Shown here: one piece after another, positions 8,312 through 16,375 of the stretch
Position numbering within the stretch: position 1 is the first letter of the stretch
Layout of the letters: every line of letters begins with the position of its first letter
DNA from: Chrysochromulina tobinii
Taxonomy: Eukaryota > Haptophyta > Prymnesiales > Chrysochromulinaceae
Assembly: GCA_001275005.1 (NCBI GenBank)
Contig: JWZX01001585.1
Coordinates: forward strand, 1 to 18,373
Length of the DNA: 18,373 nucleotides
Direction: 5' to 3'
The notes under the pieces: model-generated
The model's input: the letters and a program-made list of their open reading frames with translations, nothing else
What the model was told of the DNA's origin: nothing
The model's database searches: none
Position numbers and translations under genes: made by a program

Positions 8312-9568
8312 TTATGGAGCGAGTTCTTTCCTGTCGTCGACGAGCTTCGTGGCCTCATCAGGCGCGGAGGCAGGCGCGCTGCCGTCATTATTGCGCTCGC
8401 CAAGGCACCGATCGAGGCTATTGCGGCTTCGGAGCACCATTTGGTCATAGCATTCGCTCTCGACGGTCTGGTCCGGCAGCGTGAGGACACCCGCCTCGTG
8501 CAGCGCGAGCACGGCCAGCCCGCTCACGATCACGCAGAGTGAGAACACGTAGCCGGACGCGCGGTCTGCACTCAGCGACTGGTGCTCGTTGAGGACGCAG
8601 AAGCTCGCGAGCGCACCAAAGGTAATGAGACTGCCCTGGAAGATGGTGATAGCGTCGAGAGCCTCAGATGACTGCAACGTGAGCACGAGCGAGATGGCTC
8701 CGCTGAGGGAGATGAGCGCCGCAAGCCCAAAGAAGACGTACAGCTCCCACGTGTTGAACGGGTTCTCGCCGTTGCATCCTTCGCGCGAGTCGGCCTGCGT
8801 GGCACATTCGACCAGGGAGACTACAACCTTTGTCATGATGTTGTTACCGAGCAGCGTGCCCGCGAAGGCGGCGCCAAAGAGGCGTCCGCATTTGGTGCAC
8901 GCGAGGCGCGCGGCGAAGACCAACCACACAGACAGGCAGCCGAAGTAGATGAGCGCCCGCTGCGTGCTGAAGAGCAGCAAGTACTCACTCGCCGTTCGGT
9001 CGATGTGCTCGTGAGGGCCAAACGAGCCCACGCCGATCGTGCCGATCAGCACGGTGCATGCTGCGTAGAGGCGCACGCGCGTGAGCGTCTCACCGAGTGT
9101 ACACGGCGCTAGGAGCAGGTTCCATACTAGAGCCATCCCGGAGCACGACGTGACAATCGCCATCGACGCGAAGCTGAGTGCCGTGGCATCGCCGGGCGGC
9201 TCCAAAAGCAAGAAGCAGCAGCCAAGCGTGTTCATCACGCAGGCCCGGTCGCTCGTCTTTGATAGTGCTGCGCGACGAAAGCTATGTTTTGCAAGCGTCC
9301 CCACGAGCGTCGTGCCTATGGCCACAATGACGCCAACGTACCACATGTCATCTGGCCTGATCATGCCCCCATCGAGCGGGCTGAGACCGAGAACCGGATC
9401 GAGAACCGTTTGGACACCATGATACGACATTTGGCTGCTATCAAGGCTGCCATTGATACTGCCGATACTATCTGAATTATATCGGCCGGAGTCCGTGATC
9501 GACGATCTGAATTGAACATCATGTAAGGCGTGGAAGACCTCGACCTCGTCGCGAAGTAATGCACTCAT
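8312..9568 (-). CDS. NIPA-like / DMT-superfamily membrane transporter
   Basis: A 418-residue protein from ATG 9568; the frame extends only to a GTG at 9595. A ~75-residue soluble N-terminus is followed by about eight or nine hydrophobic helices, beginning with MWYVGVIVAIGTTLVGTLAK. The segment with LLLEPPGDATALSFASMAIV and WNLLLAPCTLGETLTRVRL matches the conserved region of the NIPA (DUF803) family, whose members typically read APLSLV...N.LLAPFLLGE.LTRRDL. The later ITIFQGSLITFGALASFCV segment corresponds to the family's conserved Y/F-Q-S helix. NIPA proteins are linked to magnesium transport in animals and plants; the substrate here is not established. The ~45-residue C-terminal tail is hydrophilic. 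The gene follows the Cys-rich membrane protein gene on the same strand at about 200 bp, but nothing suggests co-transcription. Confidence 0.8.
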   Translation of the reverse strand: MSALLRDEVEVFHALHDVQFRSSITDSGRYNSDSIGSINGSLDSSQMSYHGVQTVLDPVLGLSPLDGGMIRPDDMWYVGVIVAIGTTLVGTLAKHSFRRAALSKTSDRACVMNTLGCCFLLLEPPGDATALSFASMAIVTSCSGMALVWNLLLAPCTLGETLTRVRLYAACTVLIGTIGVGSFGPHEHIDRTASEYLLLFSTQRALIYFGCLSVWLVFAARLACTKCGRLFGAAFAGTLLGNNIMTKVVVSLVECATQADSREGCNGENPFNTWELYVFFGLAALISLSGAISLVLTLQSSEALDAITIFQGSLITFGALASFCVLNEHQSLSADRASGYVFSLCVIVSGLAVLALHEAGVLTLPDQTVESECYDQMVLRSRNSLDRCLGERNNDGSAPASAPDEATKLVDDRKELAP

Positions 9569-9767
9569 GCAACCGCGCGAGAGGTGCGAGTCCACGGGAC
9601 GGTGCTTGACGTCGAGGCTGCATGACGCAACCTCAAGAAAAAAACTTCCTAAAATGGAGTCGCGCGAGAATTCCTAGTGCAAGCTATTGTTCAACTTCGC
9701 CCATGTCTGCTGAAGCAAAATCATACTATTAACACAGGGACCAGAAATAATAGACACGTCGACAAAT

Positions 9768-10472
9768 TTATGAATCCTCTTCGCTTTCATCAATCTCCTC
9801 TTCAACGTCTAGCGTGGCAACCCGCTGCTGACCACCAAGCTCTGGAGCCAGCGTCGACAGGAGATGACGCACGCAGCCGACGAGGCAGGCCAAGAGCACG
9901 ATGCCGCCCGACAGCTGCGCCGCTGAGTGCATGCGGAGCATGTGCTCATCAATTGGCGGAGGTGGGCTTGGAGGCATAAGGCGTGGAGGCGGACGCAGGG
10001 GTGGCAGCGGGTGCGGAGGCGGCGGCAGTCTTGGTAGACCGGGAGGCGGTGGGGGCGGCGATTTCGGCGGCCGAGGCGGCGGTGGTGGCAGCCTTGGGTG
10101 GGGTGGGGGCGGTTTTGGTGGTGGCGGAGGTAGATGAAGCAGCAGAGTGCCCACCGAGCAGAATGAGCAAGCCTGACAAGAACACTTCGTACAATGATCT
10201 GCCGCGTGCTTCTCGAGACAAAAGGCGCGGCAATCGCGATAGAGCGCGTGCTTTTCGAGCAACGAGGGACATGAATCTTCGATTCCGGAAGCTGCTGCAG
10301 ATGCGGTCACCGCCGAAGGCGGGCTCTGCGTGCCCAGATTGCACAATAGATTGCCGCCACATTTGGCGCATGCCATTGTGGAGTCCGCGCAAAAAAGGCT
10401 GCTTGCCATGTGGCTGCACGTTTCGCAGTCGGTAGCGAGCGCATCGACACAGCAGCGCAGCGCTCCTGACAT
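9768..10472 (-). CDS. Cys-rich, polyproline, single-pass membrane protein (5' end uncertain)
   Basis: From ATG 10472 the frame encodes 234 residues; it stays open upstream to a TTG at 10526 without a signal peptide, so a 5' exon carrying the signal is probably missing. Three parts are visible. First, ~110 residues with many cysteines, ending in a module of spacing C-x3-C-x8-C-x2-C-x-C-x2-C-x2-C (CTKCSCQACSFC at its end). Second, ~70 residues of PPPP/PPPHP/PPPRP blocks, a stiff polyproline linker. Third, one membrane helix (SGGIVLLACLVGCVRHLL) and a short acidic tail ending DVEEEIDESEEDS. The order suggests an extracellular Cys-rich head on a hydroxyproline-type stalk anchored in the plasma membrane. 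I do not recognise the family and cannot assign a ligand. The Gly-rich plus-strand frame over the same DNA is a shadow of the polyproline codons. Confidence 0.55.
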   Translation of the reverse strand: MSGALRCCVDALATDCETCSHMASSLFCADSTMACAKCGGNLLCNLGTQSPPSAVTASAAASGIEDSCPSLLEKHALYRDCRAFCLEKHAADHCTKCSCQACSFCSVGTLLLHLPPPPPKPPPPHPRLPPPPPRPPKSPPPPPPGLPRLPPPPHPLPPLRPPPRLMPPSPPPPIDEHMLRMHSAAQLSGGIVLLACLVGCVRHLLSTLAPELGGQQRVATLDVEEEIDESEEDS

Positions 10473-11044
10473 GCGCGTATACCAGATTTCGCGTTCTCTC
10501 GTCAGGTCAGCCCGCACGGCGGGCAAAGTACGTGAGGAATTCTATTGCATGCACGTTTCCGTTCACGTTTTTTGCGATTTCGGCGCGACGCACAACCCGG
10601 TCCCGTGGAGACGGCACCGACCGTGGAAGGCGCTGACCTTGCATAAGCACGTTCCCTGAATTTCGTGACTCCTGCTTTGTAACTTACCAAGCTAGAAGCT
10701 ACCTACACATTGGCAGGACCCCCTGAATTGCGGTGGGGGAATTTGAATTTCGTGACTATCCGTTTAGACAACGGGGGTTGCCGCGTGCTACTACCAAGTG
10801 CCTACATGCTACTATAACGCGACCTGAGGTCCTGACGCTGTCGCTGATGGTACTTGGGCCCAAAAAGTGGTAAAGACAGCTAAGTAATGATAGATGCGCT
10901 TGATGGCTTGTCACCGCACCTCTCAGTCTCTCACGGGGGGTCACTACTCAGCTGGCAGGACACACACAGTGCAGCCCGCGCGGCACCAGCAGGTCGCAGC
11001 GCGCGGCACAAGCAAGCCGAGTTAGTCGAAACTGACACAAATAC
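10473..11044. other. Intergenic region, possible missing 5' exon of the Cys-rich gene
   Basis: No conserved coding signal is seen. A 14-bp direct repeat, TGAATTTCGTGACT, occurs at 10657-10670 and 10744-10757. A plausible 3' splice site for the minus strand (ATGTCAG) lies near 10465, which would fit an upstream exon somewhere here, but I could not identify one with a signal peptide. Confidence 0.4.
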
Positions 11045-12544
11045 CTAAACAAGCGCTCTCGAGTTCGGCTCGTCGGCTTCGGCGAGCCTGTCGAGTAGTA
11101 CCCCGATCGCAAGCGCCACGTCGGACGTCACCTCGTGCGCGCCTTCATACCGAAGGAGCGGCTCGGCGAAGGCCCCAGCGGCCGTGCACGCTGCGAGCAG
11201 TTTCTCAGCGCTCGCGACCGGTGCGATCGAGTCCTCAGTTCCAGCTGCGACGAGCACGAGGACGCCATCGAGGACGCTGGGCGGGAGATCGGCGTGAGGT
11301 GCCTGCGCAGCGAGCTGTATGACAGCCGCCGGACGCGGCAGCAGCCGCTCTTCGAAGGTGGCCGCGCGCAGAGCGACGGCCGCGCCCTGTGAGAAGCCCC
11401 CGAGGACGAGTTTGGCACCGGGCGCGGCCGCCTGAGCAGCGAGAACGCATGTGGCCAGCTGTCGAGCGGCGGCGCTCAGCCGAGGTACGAGCGTTGAAGT
11501 GTCCTCGGGCGACCAACCAAACCATTGGCGTGGCGTGCGCATCATGGCCTCTGGTCGTCCCTCGCTTGAGAGCTCAGGCGCACCGGGCAGCACAAACCGC
11601 ACGCGACGGCGCGCTAAGTGGTACGCTAGCCCGTAGAGATCATCACCGAGGACATGAATCCCGTGAGCAAGCACCACCAGTAGCAGTGGCGGCTCGTCGC
11701 TGCCCTCTTCTTTCTCGGCGACGAGGCAGCGCAGCCCACCGAGGGTCTCGACCCGCTGGCGCACGCCCCCTGGCGCCAGCTTTCGCTGCCCTTTCTTGCA
11801 AGGGAGCGGGCCGAGCTGCCCACCCATCTGGCACCACATGACGCATTCGGTGTCGGTTGCCTCGTCCGTGTTGTACATGAGGTTCGGGATACCTTGGGCA
11901 CGGAAATTCTCTTGAAAGTCGTACAAGAGCTCCTGGCGCACAAAGTGGTCGAAGAGGGCATCGCGACTCGCGCCAGCCGCGTCCGTTATCTTCAAGTTCG
12001 CGCCGCATGCCTTGCGCTGGGTCTTCACCTCGCCGAAGACATTCTTCTGCAGGCTCAGACGCGTTGCCGCCGTCGGAGACGAGGCCACTGGCTTGCTGGG
12101 CGGCGCCGTGGCTGTCTCATTGTCCACACGCTCAAGCAGCGTGCCAAGCTCTGGGTGGGAGAGCATGATGAAGCCGCCCGCATCGAGGTGCAGCCAGCCG
12201 TTCTCAACCACACCGCTGACTGTGGCCCCCGCATTGCGGCTCCCAATCAGGGTGGCAGTTGATTCCTTCTGGTTCCGCACAGCGACTCGCGGTTTGTAGA
12301 CCACGCGGTAGGTGCCAGCGCCGCTCGGCGGTGGCGGTGGCGGCGGTGGTGGCGGAGCGGGTACCTCTTCGGCCACCACTTCAGTTGGAAATCCACTTAA
12401 TGGCCGGTATGCCCCATTGGACTCAAAGTACTTGTACACATCGTCGTCATGCCAGCAGAGCATAGCGTCATCTGGCAAAGGCGAAATGTCGTGCGCGAAA
12501 AGCTCGTCTCGGATCTCCTCGATGCGCTCGTGCGTGACGTGCAT
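11045..12544 (-). CDS. SH3-like domain fused to acyl-protein-thioesterase-type serine hydrolase
   Basis: A 499-residue protein from ATG 12544 (upstream only a TTG). Residues 1-60 are an uncharacterised acidic N-terminus, followed by a polyproline run. Residues ~78-140 form a bacterial-type SH3-like domain (YRVVYKPRVAVR, ENGWLHLDAGGFIML). Residues ~165-265 are unrecognised (contains MWCQMGGQLGPLPC). From ~270 on is an alpha/beta hydrolase of the phospholipase/carboxylesterase (APT) family: VLAHGIHVLGDDL strand and oxyanion loop, WFGWSP, nucleophile Ser385 in GGFSQGAA, Asp438 in AAGTEDSIAP and His470 in YEGAHEV. The triad is complete, so an active esterase is expected; family members cleave thioester-linked acyl groups from proteins or short esters. 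The substrate is unknown. No signal peptide is seen, so a cytosolic location is inferred. Confidence 0.85.
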   Translation of the reverse strand: MHVTHERIEEIRDELFAHDISPLPDDAMLCWHDDDVYKYFESNGAYRPLSGFPTEVVAEEVPAPPPPPPPPPPSGAGTYRVVYKPRVAVRNQKESTATLIGSRNAGATVSGVVENGWLHLDAGGFIMLSHPELGTLLERVDNETATAPPSKPVASSPTAATRLSLQKNVFGEVKTQRKACGANLKITDAAGASRDALFDHFVRQELLYDFQENFRAQGIPNLMYNTDEATDTECVMWCQMGGQLGPLPCKKGQRKLAPGGVRQRVETLGGLRCLVAEKEEGSDEPPLLLVVLAHGIHVLGDDLYGLAYHLARRRVRFVLPGAPELSSEGRPEAMMRTPRQWFGWSPEDTSTLVPRLSAAARQLATCVLAAQAAAPGAKLVLGGFSQGAAVALRAATFEERLLPRPAAVIQLAAQAPHADLPPSVLDGVLVLVAAGTEDSIAPVASAEKLLAACTAAGAFAEPLLRYEGAHEVTSDVALAIGVLLDRLAEADEPNSRALV

Positions 12545-12657
12545 GTGCCACCTCAAGAAGATCGCGCAGGTGCTCGCTTCACGACTTCACGCTGTTCGTT
12601 CGTTTCAGGGCCCTCTCGGACGTCACGCGATTTGCGTCCAAACACACAACTTTCCAA

Positions 12658-12713
12658 AAGTCAAGTCAAGTCAAGTCAAGTCAAGTCAAGTCATGTCAAG
12701 TCACGTCAAGTCA
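12658..12713. repeat. (AAGTC)n pentanucleotide microsatellite
   Basis: About ten units of AAGTC follow one another, the first ones perfect and the later ones with point changes (ATGTC, ACGTC). It begins about 114 bp upstream of the hydrolase ATG. Confidence 0.95.
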
Positions 12714-13044
12714 GCCTGTAATACAAGCCTCTCTATCAGCCATGTTCCGAACCCGGTGCGAGAGAGCGAGAGTGAAGATGGCACAATTGGCACATTCTTT
12801 GGCAGTATACGCGGGCAATCGATACGCATAGTTACGGCGCGGTGAGCAGCGACCAGCGTGAGTGGTCTGCCTCACCTGGGGTGGATTTTAAACGACTGGT
12901 GCTCGGAGACGGAGTTCTCTCACGAAATTCACCGTCAGCTGGCTGTTAACTGGCTGTGTGGAACACACCTCTCACCTGTCACCTCGCTCACCCGTTTAGC
13001 GAGCTCGAGACGAGAGCCCGGACAGAGGTCACGAAGCTCACGCG

Positions 13045-13058
13045 TTATAACTTATATC
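13045..13058. repeat. AT-rich 14-mer, copy 2
   Basis: Second exact copy of TTATAACTTATATC, about 5 kb from the first and in the same orientation. The flanks do not match clearly beyond the 14 bases. Confidence 0.7.
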
Positions 13059-13272
13059 TCGGAGGCACGCCAGTCGAGTGTAGACTAGTCGAAATACTCT
13101 ACTACCCACCTCTCGAACCGTCCGACGGGCGACGCTGTGCTACATCAGTCACCTTACGCGACTTGTACAGTACGCGTATGGTCGCTCACACGCGCGGCGC
13201 ACGCGCGCCAGCTGGGAAACTCTCCATCTTCTCCACCTTCGAGCTTCCCCCCGCTGCCCCACCCTGAGCGCG

Positions 13273-15847
13273 TTAAAGCTCGTCGTGGACGGGTGGCTCC
13301 TTCCCCATGACAAAGTGGAGAATGCCGCCCTGCATGAGCTCATCATACTTGATGGTCACCCCATCGAAGCGCTCGCCATTCCACTCGAGCGACTGCACAT
13401 AGACATTGTCTGGCGACTGGTTGGAGGCTGCGATGACGAGCGGCCGCGGCGCACCTACGTCGAGCGTCACGTTGGCGAAGAGCGGGCTGCCGACGACGTA
13501 GCTGTCCGACGCGGGCGAGAGCGGATAGAGCCCGACCATGTTGAAGAGGAACCACGCGCCCATACTGCCATTGTCCTCATCGCCTGGGTACATCGCATCG
13601 TCCGCCCGAAGCATGCTGTTAGAGCGCCGCAGCCACTGCTGCGCCTGCGTCGCGCACTTTCCGGTGACTGACGAGTCAAAGGCCACTTGCATGTGCTGGA
13701 GCGCCCACACGGGCTGGTTATTGAGCTCCCACTGCCCCCAGGCATTGACACCCATCTCCGTCATCTCGTGAATCAACGAGCTGTATTGGCCACCGCTCCC
13801 AAAATGGAAGGCGCTCGAGATCGTGTTCGCTCTCTGCACCAAGTCGCAGCCGTCAAAGCCGTTGGCCTTCAACGTCGTTTGGAGCGCGATCGGGTCATAT
13901 GGCACCTCGAACCGGTATTGCCAGGGGCCCGCCTCCGTGTATCCAGGGCCTGGACCCCACGCAAATTCATCAAAGCCGTCTTGGAACGTTCCGTTGGCAT
14001 ACTTGGGCCGGAAGTGCGCGAGCTTGGGGTCGAAGAGCGTCGTCCACTTTTGGGAGCGCTTCAGCAGGATCTCCGCCTCGGAGCTTCGGTTGAGCAGCCG
14101 TGCGGCGTTGCCAATGGCCCAGTCAGAGTGCCAGTAGTTCATGGACCTAGAGACCTGAGCCGAGCCGTCCTTGCACTCGAGGGGGATGTAGCCGTGCTCA
14201 ATGTACTCGTTGAGGCACGCGCGGCCGTTCCCGCCCGAGTTGCCTCCTTGAGAGCCTGGAATGCGAGGGTCGACCATCGCATTCCGCATCGAGGCGGCGA
14301 GCAGGCCAGTCGCGTTGACGCAATACCCCTTGGCGCGAGCGGCGGGCACGCCGAGCCCGTGCGTCGCCGAGATGGGTGAGGAGCCTACGCAGTGCGGCAG
14401 CTTGATGATTGCCTCCGAGAACGTTACCTGCGCAGGGGCGCACTTACACGCACTCAGAGGCCAGGAGACGCAGTCGGACGCAATCAGACACCATCAGTGG
14501 TGGCCATCGTACGTCCGACATGGTGCCCGTCATGCCGCCGTTGCTGCCTGGGTGCGCCCACTGCGGCACCCATCCACTCTCTTCAAACCTCATCAGCCAC
14601 CCCTGCATGCTCTCAGCGAACCGCTCGGGGAAGAGGAGAGCGAGCCATGAGTAAGTTGTCCGGTACGCATCCCAGAAGCCCTGGTCCGTGCTGAAGACGC
14701 CGTCCTCCTGCTTGCCCGTGTCCGGGCTCCAGTGGATGGCCTTCCCCGTCGCATGGTCGATTTCCCACAGCTTACGCGGATACTTAGCGGCGCGGTACAT
14801 GCTCGAGTAGACGATGGTGCGCCATGCCTCCGCCTGCTGGTCCGTGTAGCCAGGCCCCAAGTCATTGATCGTCATGCGCGACGTGACATCGTGCCACGCC
14901 GCCTTGTTGGCCTCCATGGCGCTCTCGAAGCTCACACCTTGCACTTCAGCTGCGTGATTGGCCTGCGCCTGGGCCGGCGAGATCATCGAGGTCGCGACTC
15001 GGAGGACCAGCGTGTCGTCGTCGACGTCCTCGGAATGGAAGTCGAGGAAGCCGGTGCCGATGTCGAGGCCCTCGTGACCGAATCGGAAGGGCTGTGCCGG
15101 CTGCATGCCGTCCTGACCGCCGCCAACCGTCGCGTAGAAGTAGTGAGCAAACCTCATCTCGCTGGCCGAGGGTCCTTGATCTGTGCGAGTCGTGTGGCCC
15201 GTGAGGACCGCGAGGCCGTCCGTACCACTCGTACCGTGCTGGACAGTGTCGTTTATCCAAGGAAGCCCTTTCTCCAACGAGAGCTTCGTGTTCATGATCG
15301 CTTCTACTCGGCGCGTCGTCTTCCAGCCCGCGTCAGCAGCCGCACTCGTGGACGTGTCCTTTGGAAACTTGAAGCGCATGATCGCGCCGTGCTCGGTAGC
15401 CGTGACCTCCAACGTGAGGCACGACTCCGCGTTGCAGTACGCATTCATCGTGTGCTTTTGGTAGTACGGCAGCCATGTCGATGACGCCGGGTCGTAGGCA
15501 GAGGCGCTATTTGAGTCGCCCATGTTACCATCAGTGAGGTAGGCGAAGAAGCGCATGCTACCATAGTCTTCGCACCACGGCGACGGCTGGTGCGTCAGCC
15601 GCATCCCGAAGAAGCGAAACGACCTAGAGTAGAACCAAAAGCCACTCCGCGAGTGAGGGTCACTCCCCGTACCATCCGTCTCAGGAGCGAAGCCGTTGAA
15701 GCCCCATGGCATTTGCGTCTCAGGCAGCACGTTGCCCCGCGACATGTCGAACAGGTTTCTTGTCCCACCGAGGATGTTGATGTACTCTTCAGGGCTCTTG
15801 GGGAGGAGTGCCGCCGTGGCAGCAGTGAGGAGTGCTACAATTTGCAT
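13273..15847 (-). CDS. Secreted GH92-family alpha-mannosidase (two exons)
   Basis: Exon 1 is 15847-14513 and exon 2 is 14427-13273, joined in phase 0 to give 829 residues. The start is ATG 15847, giving a signal peptide MQIVALLTAATAALL; the frame further 5' begins only at TTG. Exon 1 carries the N-terminal beta-sandwich region (PETQMPWGFNGFAPETDG; FFGMRLTHQPSP) and the start of the (alpha/alpha)6 barrel (STDQGFWDAYRTTYSWLAL, GWVPQWAHPGSNGGMTGTMSD). Exon 2 continues with VTFSEAIIKLPHC and holds the catalytic acid motif YTEAGPWQYRFEVPYD (Glu610) and the GDEDNGSMGAWFLFNMVGLYP motif with the acidic pair Asp728/Asp730. GH92 enzymes are calcium-dependent exo-alpha-mannosidases acting on mannan or N-glycan mannose. 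Length and motif order fit an intact enzyme. Location is secretory pathway or cell surface. The exact linkage specificity is not predictable. Confidence 0.9.
14428..14512 (-). other. 85-nt GT-AG intron in the GH92 gene
   Basis: On the minus strand the donor is GAC|GTACGATGG at 14512 and the acceptor CTGCGCAG|GTAACG ending at 14428. Without removal the frame meets a TAA. Removing it restores the family sequence GTMSD-VTFSEAIIK across the junction in phase 0. Confidence 0.85.
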
Positions 15848-16375
15848 TGGTTTTGTCACAATCAAAGATAATTATGGCGAGAGACAGCCACTCGATGGAT
15901 CCCAGGCGAATGCTCACTACGACGCTATCGTGCAAATCCTCGGCACGGCTTTGATCAGAACTCTCGCCGGACAACGCCTCTATGGGCCCCGGATGCAACG
16001 TTTGCATTGCGGAAGCGTTGCGGTCCGATCGGATGGAGGCTGCGCTGTCGAAACACGAAAGGCGCTAAGCGCGTGTGTAGAGCCGGGGCGAGCGAGTACA
16101 GTGAGAGTTGATGTGTGCATATGTGGGTGTACCCATATCCACGGCACGGCTTCTTGATTTGAACTCTGAGAACTGAGACCGGGAGCTAAACTCCCACCTA
16201 CCCCACATCCCCACTGTCGATCACCGTTCACGGTGTCGCGAGATGAGTGTCGCGACTACAGTGCCCCCGTAGCGGACAGAAGCTACCGCGTTGGTCTGCG
16301 CGTCCGTGCCGAGCTACGCACGAAGGTTCACCATCCACATCCACCCATCCATCATTCTGACCCCATATTGACGTT
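15848..16375. other. Intergenic region upstream of the GH92 gene
   Basis: The 5' flank of the GH92 gene and 3' flank of the reductase-like gene. An imperfect palindrome, ATATGTGGGTGTACCCATAT, lies at 16119-16138, and a CATCC-rich stretch near 16335-16355. No gene is seen here. Confidence 0.4.

Larger units (their letters stand above)
12545..13272. other. Intergenic region upstream of the hydrolase gene
   Basis: This region carries the 5' flank of the hydrolase gene and the 3' flank of the GH92 gene. It holds the AAGTC repeat, the AT-rich 14-mer at 13045-13058, and a CRE-like GACGTCAC at 12619-12626, about 75 bp before the hydrolase ATG. No frame here looks like a protein domain. Confidence 0.5.

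Noticed and set aside
9901-10435. Plus-strand Gly-rich protein
   Set aside because: Antisense of polyproline codons; the minus strand has a TM helix and ordered Cys spacing.
12658-12713. CRISPR-like array
   Set aside because: Five-base units without spacers; a microsatellite in a eukaryotic genome.
14392-14694. Frames across the GH92 intron on the plus strand
   Set aside because: Antisense to a well-conserved enzyme, no domain.
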